Shown piece after piece: positions 44,662 through 54,239 of a stretch of DNA of 64,000 nt. A program made the translations under genes and the position numbers. Origin of the DNA: Brevundimonas pondensis (GTDB lineage: Bacteria > Pseudomonadota > Alphaproteobacteria > Caulobacterales > Caulobacteraceae). The stretch's first letter is position 1; every line of letters starts with the position of its first letter. The notes beneath the pieces were generated by a model. That model was not told the origin of the DNA and searched no databases. It worked only from the letters and a program-made list of their open reading frames with translations. Location: assembly GCF_017487345.1 (NCBI RefSeq), contig NZ_CP062006.1, forward strand, positions 3,152,501 to 3,216,500, in the 5' to 3' direction.

Positions 44662-45090
44662 ATGATGCGAGGCGCGCCGCCCTTCGCACCCAACGGGATA
44701 AAGCCCTTGCCGCCCCAGACCTGCCTGATCGTCGATGACAGCCGGATCATCCGCAAGGTCGCGCGCCGCATCGTCGAGGACCTCGGCTTCGAGGTGGACG
44801 AGGCCGCCGACGGCGCCGAAGCCCTGACCTATTGCATGGGGGTCATGCCCCATGTCGTGCTGCTGGACTGGCAGATGCCGGTCATGGACGGCCTCAGCTT
44901 CCTGCGTCGCCTGCGCGACCTGCCCGGCGGCCGCGCGCCCAAGGTCCTGTTCTGCACCATAGAGACCCGCGCCGACCGGATCGCAGAAGCCCTGTCCGCA
45001 GGGGCCGACGATTATGTTATGAAGCCGTTCGACGGCGAGATCCTTCATTCAAAACTCGCCGAAGTGGGAGCTGTTCAGTCACCGTCATGA
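44662..45090 (+). CDS. CheY-like single-domain response regulator
   Basis: This 142 aa receiver has acidic residues in IVDDSR, the phospho-acceptor Asp in VVLLDWQMPVMDG, a Thr in FCTIET and the conserved Lys in YVMKPFDG. There is no output domain. It overlaps cheR by 4 nt, so it probably acts in a chemotaxis- or motility-linked pathway with that methyltransferase, like CheYIII of Caulobacter. Confidence 0.92.
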   Translation: MMRGAPPFAPNGIKPLPPQTCLIVDDSRIIRKVARRIVEDLGFEVDEAADGAEALTYCMGVMPHVVLLDWQMPVMDGLSFLRRLRDLPGGRAPKVLFCTIETRADRIAEALSAGADDYVMKPFDGEILHSKLAEVGAVQSPS

Positions 45091-45902
45091 CGCCGGAGGA
45101 TTTTGATCGCCTTCAGACCTTGCTGGCGACGCGCGCCGGCTTCCGGCTGACGCGCGACCGGATGCATCTGGCCGAGCATCGACTGGGTCCCGTAGCGCGC
45201 CGCGAAGGCTACCATAACGTCGAGGCCATGCTGGCCAGCCTGTGGGGCAAGCCCGTGGCCTCGCTCGGCTGGGCGGTGATCGAAGCCCTGCTGAACGGCG
45301 AGACCTGGTTTCGTCGCGACCGCGCCGCCTTTGATGTCTTTTCACGCGAACTGATGCCGGCCCTGACCGCCGCTCGTCCCGGCGGCAAGGTGCGCCTGTG
45401 GTCAGCGGGCGCCTCAACGGGCCAGGAAGCCTATTCCCTGGCCATCGCCGCTCTGGAGAACAGCGCCGACGTCGAGATCCTCGCCACCGACCTGTCCCGG
45501 CAGGCGATCGATAAGGCGACCTCGGGCCTCTACACCTCCTTCGAGATCCAGCGCGGCCTGTCGGCGCGCGCCATGCTGCGCTGGTTCGAACAGACCGACG
45601 ACCACTGGCGCGCCCGGCCGGAGTTGCGCAGCACCGTCAGGTTCGAACGCGCCAATCTTCTGGACGAACCCGCAAACGACCGGCAGTTCGACGTCATCTT
45701 CTGCCGCCACCTGCTCACGGACCTGGAACCGGCGCGTCGCGCCCAGGTGCTGGACATGCTGGAACGACAGCTGGTGGACGACGGATGCCTCTTCCTCGGC
45801 GTCGATGAACGGCCTGACGGCGACAGCGTCGCCTTCCGTCCCGTCGCCGGTCGCAAGGGCCTCTATGTGAAAGCGCCCTCGGCCCTGCGTCGCGCCGCCT
45901 AA
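45087..45902 (+). CDS. cheR: CheR-type protein-glutamate O-methyltransferase
   Basis: This 271 aa protein has the N-terminal CheR helical domain and a SAM-binding domain with VRLWSAGASTGQEAYSL and GLYTSFEIQRGLS. The usual FCRNVLIYF adenine-contact strand reads FCRHLLTDL here, so the conserved Asn is His. The ATG overlaps the response-regulator stop. No chemoreceptor or cheA gene is nearby. Its TAA overlaps the convergent phosphoesterase stop. Confidence 0.9.
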   Translation: MTPEDFDRLQTLLATRAGFRLTRDRMHLAEHRLGPVARREGYHNVEAMLASLWGKPVASLGWAVIEALLNGETWFRRDRAAFDVFSRELMPALTAARPGGKVRLWSAGASTGQEAYSLAIAALENSADVEILATDLSRQAIDKATSGLYTSFEIQRGLSARAMLRWFEQTDDHWRARPELRSTVRFERANLLDEPANDRQFDVIFCRHLLTDLEPARRAQVLDMLERQLVDDGCLFLGVDERPDGDSVAFRPVAGRKGLYVKAPSALRRAA

Positions 45903-47251
45903 GCCGTCAGCAGCCCCTCGATCGCCGCCGCCTTGACCCGCGCGATCGGAACCTCGCCGAAGACCAGGTCCGTCGCGCCGAAATACTCGGCCTGATTCAT
46001 CGCGCACCAGTCGGTGGTGACCAACCGTACGCTGGACCTGTTTCCCACGTCGCTCGCCGCGCCATAAAGGAAGTCGCCGCTGCGCTCGGCCAGGGGCATG
46101 GGCCGGTCCTGATTGGCTCGCGCCATGAAACCCGCCAGCCGTTCGGTCGGAACCTCCGCGACCATCAACTTGCCATCGAACCGCACGACGGCGTCAAAGG
46201 CGTATCGCGTCACCGGCCCCGCGGGCAGGCCGGTCCCCAGGGTCGTGTGGCCGATGAAGCCGGCGTCCGCGCTCGCAACTCGCGCCAGGGCGGAGGCGAC
46301 GGCGCGACCGGTCTCGCCCAGCGTCATAGCGCGTGGACTGACGCCCAGCACCGCCTTCTCCTCATCCGTCAGGTGGGTCGCCAGGGTTGTCGCGATCAGA
46401 CTGGCGAGGCGCGGCGATGGCGTGGCGTTTACGTCCACCGCCGTCGAGCTCGCCGCAATCCGCCCGTCGTCATACAGGGTCGCCGTCGTATAGGCGTTGC
46501 TCCACGATCCGGTGTGGACGTAGGCGCTGCGCCCCTGTTCGTGCTGGAACAGCAGATGGTTGTGCCCGCCGATCATCAGGGCCCCGTCGGGCAAGAGGGG
46601 CAGAATGTCACGGTCACCGGCCACCCCCGCATGGCTCATCACCAGCATCAGATCAGCGCCGTCCAGCAGGCGCGTCAGGTTCATCCGCGCCCATTCACCC
46701 GGCTCGGGAATCGACAACCAGTCGCGGCTGGCCTTGGGATAGGTGTTCAGGGAATCCGTCCCCGCCCCGACGACGCGCAGCGACCGTCGGCCCAGCGGCA
46801 CGGTGACCGCAGCCTCGGCATAGGGCCGCCCTGAGCGTGCATCCAGAATATTGCTGACCACCAGGAGGCCCAGCCCCCGCATCCGCGCCACCACTTCGTG
46901 CAGGTCCGGCGTCAGATCGTTGTCGTGGTTGCCCAGATTGACCACCGTGGGCGCCAACTTCGGCAGTTCGGCCAGAAAGGCCCAGTCGATCACGCCTTCC
47001 GACCGCACCGAGACGACATTGCCGTGTTCAAAGCTGTCTCCGTCCACGGCGATCAGATGCGGAACCTTGGCCCCCGCGATCTCGGCCTCCAGTGCGGCCA
47101 GCAGCTGTCCGGTGCGCTCATAGGCGGAATGAAGGTCCGACATGGCCAGCACGCGGGCCGCGATCGACGGCGCCAACGCGCCGAAAGCCGGAACGACGGC
47201 GGCGGCGGCCGTCATCTGAAACAGGCGGCGGCGATGAAGAGAGTTGGTCAT
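45899..47251 (-). CDS. Tat-exported 5'-nucleotidase-like metallophosphoesterase
   Basis: This 450 aa protein starts with a twin-arginine type signal (RRRLFQMTAAAAVVP). The calcineurin-like domain follows (MSDLHSAYER, DGDSFEHGN, LGNHDNDLTPDL, SHAGVAGDRD, GGHNHLLF), then a UshA-like C-terminal domain (about residues 295-445). It probably hydrolyses nucleotides or phosphate esters in the periplasm. It is divergent from a TonB-dependent receptor 250 bp away, which suggests joint nutrient scavenging. Confidence 0.87.
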   Translation of the reverse strand: MTNSLHRRRLFQMTAAAAVVPAFGALAPSIAARVLAMSDLHSAYERTGQLLAALEAEIAGAKVPHLIAVDGDSFEHGNVVSVRSEGVIDWAFLAELPKLAPTVVNLGNHDNDLTPDLHEVVARMRGLGLLVVSNILDARSGRPYAEAAVTVPLGRRSLRVVGAGTDSLNTYPKASRDWLSIPEPGEWARMNLTRLLDGADLMLVMSHAGVAGDRDILPLLPDGALMIGGHNHLLFQHEQGRSAYVHTGSWSNAYTTATLYDDGRIAASSTAVDVNATPSPRLASLIATTLATHLTDEEKAVLGVSPRAMTLGETGRAVASALARVASADAGFIGHTTLGTGLPAGPVTRYAFDAVVRFDGKLMVAEVPTERLAGFMARANQDRPMPLAERSGDFLYGAASDVGNRSSVRLVTTDWCAMNQAEYFGATDLVFGEVPIARVKAAAIEGLLTA

Positions 47252-47501
47252 GCAGCGTCCCTGGCGGTCGCGTCCGGCGCATTCAGGGACTTCTCACCAA
47301 AATCGGCGGCGCAGCCCCGCCGTTTCGCATGAGGCATTGCGCCGCACAATAGCGGCGCCCTGGCGATGGCCTCTGAAGTCGCGAGTTTTCCCCCACCGTG
47401 TCCGTGTCGTGAAAGCTTCATCGAACCGGCCCTCACGAAGCTGGAAAAAGCGTCGCCGCAGACCTAGGCCCTCGCCCAGTTTCAACGAGGACCCTCCCCC
47501 C

Positions 47502-49796
47502 ATGTCCCCTCGCCTTACCGCACTCGCCGCCTCCGCCAGCGGCCTCGCCCTGCTGATCGCCGCCCCGGCCCTGGCCCAGACCGCGCCCCAGGCCGACGTC
47601 GCCGCCGAACAGGCCGTCAGCATTGACGAGATCGTCGTCACCGCCCAGCGCCGCAGCGAGAACATCCGTGACGTGCCCTTCGCCGTTACGGCGATGAACA
47701 CCGAGACCCTGAACACCCTCTCCTCGGGCGGCGGCGACATCCTGCAACTGTCCGGCCGCGTGCCCAGCCTGCAGGTCGAGAGCTCGAACGGCCGTTACGC
47801 CCCGCGCTTCTACATCCGCGGTCTCGGCAATGTGGACTTCGACTTCAACGCCTCGCAGCCCGTGTCGGTCGTGCTGGACGACGTGGTGCTGGAGAACGTC
47901 TACCTGAAGGGCTTCCCCCTGTTCGACGTGAAACAGGTCGAGGTTCTGCGCGGCCCGCAAGGCACCCTGTTCGGCCGCAACACCCCGGCGGGCGTGGTCA
48001 AGATCGACACCATCAAGCCTGGCGAAGACTTCACCGGCTTCGGCTCGCTGGCCTACGGCAACTACGGCTCGACCCGGGCCGAAGTCGGCGTCACCCTGCC
48101 GGCCTCGGACACCCTGTCGGTCCGCGTCGCCGGTCTGTGGAACCACCGAGACGACTGGGTCAACAACGCCTATGACGCCCCCTTCGCCAAGAAGGACGGC
48201 AAGGACCTCGGCAATTTCGATGACTTCGCCGGCCGCATCCACGTCGCCTGGACCCCGACCGATCGCCTGTCGACCTTGCTGACCCTGCAGGCCCGAGACT
48301 ACGAGGGCACGGGCACGATGAACCGCGCCAACGTCCTGACCAAGGGTTCGAACGAACTGAACGACCGGTTCGATCGGGACACCGTTCACTACGACGGCGG
48401 CCGCAACAACTTCCAGAAACAGCAGACCACCTCGCAGTCCTTGCAGGTCGCCTATGACTTCGGCCCCGCCACCCTGACCGGCGTGGTCGGTTCCTACCAG
48501 GGGTCATCCGCGGGCGACGGCGATATCGACGGCGGCGTCCTGGGCGACCCGATCAACAGCGGAACCGTTCCCTTCCCTTCGGAAACCGGCACCCTGACCA
48601 GCGACCTGATCCAGAACACCTATGAACTGCGCCTGTCGTCGAACGGCGACGGCCCGTTCGGCTGGCAGGTCGGCGCCTTCTACTGGAATGAGCGCTTCAA
48701 CCTGGTTTCGGGCACCTTCAACGGTTTCGGCGCCGTCGCCCCGACGGTCGTCGGCGACATCGTTCAGAAGTCAGACTCTTGGTCGATCTTCGGTCAGGGA
48801 CGGTATCAGGTCACTGACGCCCTGAAACTGACAGCTGGCGTGCGCTACACCGACGACAGCCGCGACTTCCGTGGCCGCCGGATCATCCCGGCGGGGAGCC
48901 CCAGCACCATGCTCCCCCTGGCCAATGTGACGAAATCGGTCGGCGATCAACAGATCAGCTGGGACATCAGCGCCGTCTATGAAGTCAGCCCCGACCTGAA
49001 CCTGTTCGCCCGTGTGGCCGACGGCTATCGCGGGCCGTCGATCCAGGGCCGCATCACCTCTTCGGATCTCGTAACCACCGCCGACTCCGAAACCGTCATG
49101 TCCTACGAGACCGGCTTCAAGGCCCGCCTGTGGAACGGACGCGCCCGCCTGAACGGTACCGTCTACTACTATGAAGTCTCGGACCCGCAGTTCACCGCTA
49201 TTGGCGGCCAGGGCAATTTCAACCAGCTGATCAACGCCGCCAAGGGTGAAGGCTATGGCGTTGAAATCGACGGCGACGTCTATCTGGGCGCCGGCTTCAG
49301 CCTGGCCGGCGGCTTCGCCTGGAACCACACCGAGATCAAGGACAAGGATCTGCTGGTCCCGATCTGCCGCATCCCCTCCGCCGGCGCGGCGCCGATCTGC
49401 ACCCCGACGGACCCGCTGGTGACGGTCGGCACTACGCCGCGCGCCAACATCAACGGCAACCCCTTCCCGCAAGCGCCGGAATACACCGCCAATCTGACGC
49501 TGAACTACGTCCGCCCGATCGGCGGCGACGCCGAACTCTTCGTCTCCACCGACTGGGTGCTGCGCCAGGACTTCAACCTCTTCCTCTATGAGGCGGTCGA
49601 GTTCCGTCAGGACAGCCAGTTCGAGGGCGGCCTGCGTGCGGGCTGGCGCGACCTGGGCCGTGGTCTGGAAGCCGCCGCCTATGTCCGCAACATCACGGAC
49701 GAGGCCAATGTCATCGGCGCCATCGACTTCAACAACCTGACGGCCTTCGTCAACGAGCCGCGCATGTACGGCGTGGAGCTGACCAAGCGCTTCTAA
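47502..49796 (+). CDS. TonB-dependent receptor
   Basis: This 764 aa outer-membrane receptor has a signal peptide ending at APALAQ, a TonB box-like IDEIVVTAQRR, the plug domain (RGLGNVDFD, VLRGPQGTLFGRNTPAGVV) and a barrel ending in KRF. A predicted surface loop has two cysteines 13 residues apart (ICRI and ICTP), possibly a disulfide. The substrate is unknown. ATG 47502 is preceded by GAGGA (47487-47491). The divergent phosphoesterase hints at a phosphorylated substrate. Confidence 0.95.
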   Translation: MSPRLTALAASASGLALLIAAPALAQTAPQADVAAEQAVSIDEIVVTAQRRSENIRDVPFAVTAMNTETLNTLSSGGGDILQLSGRVPSLQVESSNGRYAPRFYIRGLGNVDFDFNASQPVSVVLDDVVLENVYLKGFPLFDVKQVEVLRGPQGTLFGRNTPAGVVKIDTIKPGEDFTGFGSLAYGNYGSTRAEVGVTLPASDTLSVRVAGLWNHRDDWVNNAYDAPFAKKDGKDLGNFDDFAGRIHVAWTPTDRLSTLLTLQARDYEGTGTMNRANVLTKGSNELNDRFDRDTVHYDGGRNNFQKQQTTSQSLQVAYDFGPATLTGVVGSYQGSSAGDGDIDGGVLGDPINSGTVPFPSETGTLTSDLIQNTYELRLSSNGDGPFGWQVGAFYWNERFNLVSGTFNGFGAVAPTVVGDIVQKSDSWSIFGQGRYQVTDALKLTAGVRYTDDSRDFRGRRIIPAGSPSTMLPLANVTKSVGDQQISWDISAVYEVSPDLNLFARVADGYRGPSIQGRITSSDLVTTADSETVMSYETGFKARLWNGRARLNGTVYYYEVSDPQFTAIGGQGNFNQLINAAKGEGYGVEIDGDVYLGAGFSLAGGFAWNHTEIKDKDLLVPICRIPSAGAAPICTPTDPLVTVGTTPRANINGNPFPQAPEYTANLTLNYVRPIGGDAELFVSTDWVLRQDFNLFLYEAVEFRQDSQFEGGLRAGWRDLGRGLEAAAYVRNITDEANVIGAIDFNNLTAFVNEPRMYGVELTKRF

Positions 49797-49818
49797 GCCT
49801 TTACGGCTGATCGCGTCG

Positions 49819-49854
49819 GAGGGCGGCGGCGGGGAGACCTGTCGTCGCCCTCTT
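49819..49854 (+). terminator. Probable terminator after the TonB receptor gene
   Basis: A 10-bp stem (49819-49828 with 49843-49852, one G-U pair) has a 14-nt loop. Only two Ts follow, so termination strength is uncertain. Confidence 0.4.
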
Positions 49855-49909
49855 GCCATCCGGGCCCAGCTTGGCCCTACTGCCTCCCGGATCGGGGAGG
49901 ATCTTTCTC

Positions 49910-51808
49910 ATGCGGCTGGCCCTGCTGTTCGGATCGCTGACGCTCGCCTTCTTGCTGGCGGTGTGGACCACCCAGATTCCCAAGCCTCGCCCCATGGACG
50001 CGCCCGCCGCCGCCTTCTCGGCCGCGCGGGCCATGACCGACATCGAACAGATCGCCCGCGCCCCGCACCCGGTCGGCTCGGCCGAGCACGCCCGCGTCCG
50101 CGCTTACCTCGCCGCCCGCATGACCCGGCTGGGTCTGTCGCCGCAGGAGCAGGCAGGGCCGCTGTCGCCCGGCGCGATCCAGCGGCTGAAGCAGGCGGGC
50201 GGCGATCCCGACGCCGCGAACAATCAGGCGATCAATCTGGTCGGCGTCCTGCCCGGAAAAGACCGCAGCCAGCCCGCCGTCATGCTGATGGCCCACTACG
50301 ACACCGTGGTCGGCTCACCGGGCGCGGCTGATGATTCCACCGGCGTCGGCGCCGTGCTGGAGGCCGTTCGCGCCATCCAGGCGCGCGGCCCGGTCGAGCG
50401 CGATCTGGTCGTCCTGCTGACCGACGCCGAGGAACTGGGCCTGGACGGCGCCCGCATCTTCTTCGGCGGCCATCCGCTGCGCGACCGCATCGGCTCCGTG
50501 GTCAATCTGGAGGCTAGAGGCGGCGGCGGCCGCGCCGCCATGTTCGAGACCGGGCGTGAGGCCGGCCCCACCGTCGACCTGTTCCGCCGCGCCGCCGCCC
50601 GCGCCGACGGCGGAACCACCGCCACCTCGCTCGCCGTCTTCATGTACGAACAGATGCCCAACGGCACCGACTTCACCATTCCCAAGGATCGCGGCGTCGG
50701 CGGGTTGAACTTCGCCTTCATCGGCCGCCCGGCCCAGTACCACTCCGCCGACGCCACGCCCGAGAACCTTGACCAGGGCGCCCTGCAGCACCTCGGCTCT
50801 CAGGCGCTGGAGGCCGCCGACGCCCTGCTCCGCACGCCCGCCCTGCCCGCCAAGGGCCCCAATACCGTCTATGCCGACGTCTTCGGCCGTCTGATGCTCA
50901 GCCATTCGGCGGTGATGGGCTGGGGCTTGTTGGGCCTGACCGCCCTGTTCGGCGCCTTCGCCGCCTGGCGCGCCCGACGCGCGACCGGCCTCAACGCGGG
51001 ACAGGTGGGCCACGGCCTGCTGGACGGCTTGTGGTTCCTGTCCGCCGGACTGGTGCTGGCCCAGGCCGTGCGCCTGCTGGCCGGGCCGATGTCGAGCCGC
51101 GCCGCCTCGTCCGAAACCTACTATGTCCTGCTGCGCCGCCTGCCGTGGATGGAGGCGGGCGCCGTCCTGACCATCCTGGCGCTCGCCCTGCTGTTCCTGA
51201 CCGGCGCGCGCTGGTCGCGGCCGCGCACAGTCGCGGCGACCGTCGCCGTCCTGACGCTGCTGGTCCTGCTGATCGGCGGCTTCAGCCCGGTTATGCTAGG
51301 CGCGGGCGTCATCGCCGCCGCCCTGTCGCTGTGGCCGGTCAAGGCCCCTGGCTCCACCACGTCCTCGACCTGGGGCGGCTGGTTGGGGCTGATCGCCCTC
51401 GTCTTCCTGCTGGCCTGCGTGGTTCAAGGCGCGGCCCCCGAAGCCGCCCTGCTGTTCGTCTGGCCCGCCCTGCTGGCCGCGACGGCGGCGGCGCTGGCGG
51501 CCCTGATCAGCCCCGATCTGACCCGTCCCGCCAGCCTGATCCCCACCGCCGTCGCCGGCGTGGTCGGCGGCGCCTGGCTGATGGGCCTGGGCCATTTCGT
51601 CTTCCTCGGCGTCGGCATGGACCTGCCCGGCGCCCTGGCCTTGATCGGCCTGCTGGCCCTGCTGTTCCTGCGCCCGCTCGCCCCGCCGGTCTCAACCATC
51701 CGACTGGTCCTCATCGGCGCCGCCGCCTGCCTCGTCCTCGCCTGCGGCCTCACCCTCACCGCCCGTTTCGCCGAGCCCGCCCCCGCCGTGGCCAAGGCCC
51801 TGCCCTGA
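49910..51808 (+). CDS. M28 family zinc aminopeptidase with C-terminal membrane domain
   Basis: This 632 aa protein has one N-terminal helix, then a periplasmic M28 peptidase domain with zinc ligands in MAHYDTVVGSPGAADDSTG, TDAEELGLDGA, VNLEARG and QYHSADAT. The C-terminal 300 residues form about eight or nine membrane helices, like the ERMP1/Fxna architecture. The start is set by GGGGAGG about 9 nt before ATG 49910. It is followed closely by the epimerase gene. Confidence 0.9.
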   Translation: MRLALLFGSLTLAFLLAVWTTQIPKPRPMDAPAAAFSAARAMTDIEQIARAPHPVGSAEHARVRAYLAARMTRLGLSPQEQAGPLSPGAIQRLKQAGGDPDAANNQAINLVGVLPGKDRSQPAVMLMAHYDTVVGSPGAADDSTGVGAVLEAVRAIQARGPVERDLVVLLTDAEELGLDGARIFFGGHPLRDRIGSVVNLEARGGGGRAAMFETGREAGPTVDLFRRAAARADGGTTATSLAVFMYEQMPNGTDFTIPKDRGVGGLNFAFIGRPAQYHSADATPENLDQGALQHLGSQALEAADALLRTPALPAKGPNTVYADVFGRLMLSHSAVMGWGLLGLTALFGAFAAWRARRATGLNAGQVGHGLLDGLWFLSAGLVLAQAVRLLAGPMSSRAASSETYYVLLRRLPWMEAGAVLTILALALLFLTGARWSRPRTVAATVAVLTLLVLLIGGFSPVMLGAGVIAAALSLWPVKAPGSTTSSTWGGWLGLIALVFLLACVVQGAAPEAALLFVWPALLAATAAALAALISPDLTRPASLIPTAVAGVVGGAWLMGLGHFVFLGVGMDLPGALALIGLLALLFLRPLAPPVSTIRLVLIGAAACLVLACGLTLTARFAEPAPAVAKALP

Positions 51809-51854
51809 CCGCGCCCCGCTGGCGAAACCCCGTCCAAACGTCTATCGCAGCCTG

Positions 51855-52877
51855 ATGTCCCACGATCCCGTTCTCGTCACCGGCTCCGCCGGCTTCATCG
51901 GCTTCCACACCGCCCGGCGGTTGCTGGAGCGCGGCGAAACGGTCATCGGCCTGGACAACCTCAACGCCTACTACGACCCGGCGCTCAAACACGCCCGTCT
52001 GGCCTTGCTGCAAGAACATCCGAACTATCGCCACCACACCCTTGACCTGGCCGACCGCGCCGGTGTCGCCGCCCTGTTCGCCGAGCACGCCCCGCGCCGC
52101 GTCGTCCACCTCGCCGCCCAGGCCGGGGTCCGCTACAGCCTCGAAGCGCCCGAGACCTATGTGGATTCCAACGTGGTCGGCTTCCTCAGCATCCTCGAGG
52201 GCTGCCGCGCGACCAAGGCCGCCAACCTCGTCTTCGCCTCGACCAGCTCGGTCTTCGGCGCCAACGCCGCCCTGCCGTTCTCGGTGCGCGACCCGGCCGA
52301 CCACCCGCTGACCGTCTATGCGGCGACCAAGCTGGCCAATGAGGCCATGGCCCATTCCTACGCCCATCTGTTCGGCTTCCCGGCCACGGGCCTGCGCTTC
52401 TTCACCGTCTATGGACCGTGGGGCCGCCCGGACATGGCCCTGTTCAAGTTCACCCGCGCCATCCTCAAGGACGAGCCCATCGACGTCTATGGCGAGGGCA
52501 AGATGAGCCGCGACTTCACCTACGTCGACGACATCGTCACCGGCGTGATCGCGGCGCTCGATCGCCCCGCCGCCATCGACCCGAGCTGGGACGCCAAGGC
52601 TCCCAACCCCGCCACCAGCGGCGTCGCCCCCTGGCGCATACTCAACCTGGGCGCCGGTCGCCCGGTCGCCCTGATGCGCTACATCGAGGTGCTAGAGGAA
52701 AAACTGGGCCGCAAGGCCAGGCTGAACCTCATGCCCATGCAGGACGGCGATGTGGCCAACACCGAGGCCGACGTGACCGACACCCTGGCCGCCCTCGACT
52801 ACGCCCCCACGACCCCTGTCGAAGATGGCGTCGGCCATTTCGTCGACTGGTACTGCAACTTCTACCGCGAGAACTGA
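51855..52877 (+). CDS. NAD-dependent nucleotide-sugar epimerase (UDP-glucuronate 4-epimerase-like)
   Basis: This 340 aa short-chain dehydrogenase/reductase has the NAD motif TGSAGFIGFH, the active-site STSSVFG and the YAATKLANE Tyr-Lys pair. YGPWGRPDMALFKF matches UDP-glucuronate 4-epimerases (LspL/WbpP-like). Its product would feed envelope polysaccharide. No other polysaccharide genes are adjacent, so it is either a lone housekeeping copy or marks the left border of the accessory island. Confidence 0.9.
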   Translation: MSHDPVLVTGSAGFIGFHTARRLLERGETVIGLDNLNAYYDPALKHARLALLQEHPNYRHHTLDLADRAGVAALFAEHAPRRVVHLAAQAGVRYSLEAPETYVDSNVVGFLSILEGCRATKAANLVFASTSSVFGANAALPFSVRDPADHPLTVYAATKLANEAMAHSYAHLFGFPATGLRFFTVYGPWGRPDMALFKFTRAILKDEPIDVYGEGKMSRDFTYVDDIVTGVIAALDRPAAIDPSWDAKAPNPATSGVAPWRILNLGAGRPVALMRYIEVLEEKLGRKARLNLMPMQDGDVANTEADVTDTLAALDYAPTTPVEDGVGHFVDWYCNFYREN

Positions 52878-52952
52878 GGCCCGGCGGCCGCGCGCCGCGC
52901 TGCATCCGGGGCGCCGGTTCTCAATCAGGGCGTCGATGATAGGGTGGGGCCC

Positions 52953-53297
52953 ATGCGCGACCTTCCCGGAAAGCCCCTGGCGAGCCGAAGCCTCAAGGCC
53001 CTGGCCCTCTTCATCACCTGCATCACGCTGTCGGGTTGTTACGCCTGCTCGCTCAACGGCGGCTGGGAAGGACAGATGAACCCGTTCTGTGTCGAGAAGG
53101 ACGCGCTGGTCGGTCCCATCTCCTTGCCGAAAAGCGTTGCGACGTACCCGCCCGAAACCTACAGCCAACCAGACCTAGCGATTGCTACTCAGCAGGATCG
53201 CCCCAGCTACCATGCGTTCAGCGCGTCAATCGGGAACAGCAACAGTCGAGATGCGATCGAAATCACCCCCCGCAGGATCGCTGACGCCAAAACATGA
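52953..53297 (+). CDS. Small hypothetical lipoprotein
   Basis: This 114 aa protein has a signal peptide with lipobox LSGC after a hydrophobic stretch (ALALFITCITLSGC). The mature part has two further cysteines and no known domain. It may begin at GTG 52944 instead. Base composition becomes AT-richer over its 3' half than in the preceding genes, so it may be part of the accessory region. Confidence 0.55.
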   Translation: MRDLPGKPLASRSLKALALFITCITLSGCYACSLNGGWEGQMNPFCVEKDALVGPISLPKSVATYPPETYSQPDLAIATQQDRPSYHAFSASIGNSNSRDAIEITPRRIADAKT

Positions 53298-53431
53298 CGC
53301 CAGTTAATGGCATGAAATGCACGACACCTCGGTCGATGAAGCCTTACAGGTAAGGGAAGACAAGAAACCCCAGTCGGCACAGAGCGGACCAGGGTCTCGA
53401 AGTGGACTTGGTTTTCTAGGACTTCGCGTTC

Positions 53432-54214
53432 CTACGACTCGCTCATGCTCGACACCAGCAACCGGGGGCGCTGACGTTCGATCAGGTCAACCGTTTGGGC
53501 GTCGCAGAGGCTCGGGGCATCGAGGCTGAACCATGTGCGATCCCGATCAAGGGCGAGATGGATCAACCCCCAAACGCCGTCCTTCGCAAACCGCCGCTCC
53601 AACTCATCCTGAAGCCCGGCGCGCGTCCAAGGCGCCACGTCAGGATCCGCCAGTCTTTGGCGCGTATTGTCACTGATCAGCGCATCGAGCGCTCTCGCTG
53701 CAAGGGCGCGCGCGCGGACAGCTTCATCCAGAGCAGCACGTCGCGGGTAGATCTGATCGAACCTCCAATCGGACCGAAACTCCACATAGCAACCCTCCCA
53801 GACGAGGTTCCAATGCATGCGATGAAATACGTACTTGATCGCCTTACGAGCGGCGTCAGCTGACACAACCTGATCCAACCCCACGAAGACCCGGAAACAC
53901 TCTCGATCGAGAGGGTCAGAGAGACTCGCGACGTGCGCCCAGGCATCGCGCTCCCACTTCATTATCGACTGATCGAAATGCCTCAGAAGTTGAGAGCGAA
54001 CGAGACAGCAGACACGCCAGCGCAAGCCATCAAGGAAATCCGACGAGGCCGCGTCGTCTGGCACCTGAAGGCTCAGCTTCCGAATGCGTGTCTTGTTCAG
54101 CTCGTTGCGCACCACCTCGACCAGACGGTTGGCGATCCAGGCGCGAGCGACATCAGAGACTTTCCACGAAGCTCCGCTAGAGAGCGCCTGCGCAAAAACA
54201 TCGTCATACTCCAC
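53432..54214 (-). CDS. Hypothetical protein
   Basis: This 260 aa soluble protein is rich in Trp, Arg and Asp and has no recognised motif or membrane segment. It is lower in GC and richer in non-preferred codons than the chromosomal genes around it, consistent with transferred DNA. It starts 25 nt from a divergent membrane-protein gene, so they may share a control region. Confidence 0.6.
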   Translation of the reverse strand: MEYDDVFAQALSSGASWKVSDVARAWIANRLVEVVRNELNKTRIRKLSLQVPDDAASSDFLDGLRWRVCCLVRSQLLRHFDQSIMKWERDAWAHVASLSDPLDRECFRVFVGLDQVVSADAARKAIKYVFHRMHWNLVWEGCYVEFRSDWRFDQIYPRRAALDEAVRARALAARALDALISDNTRQRLADPDVAPWTRAGLQDELERRFAKDGVWGLIHLALDRDRTWFSLDAPSLCDAQTVDLIERQRPRLLVSSMSES

Positions 54215-54239
54215 GTCAAACTTCAGGGGAGCCCTTCCG

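Noticed and set aside
47252..47501. Possible Pho box between the phosphoesterase and TonB receptor genes
   Set aside because: Only loose GTGTC repeats are present; nothing close to paired CTGTCAT elements.
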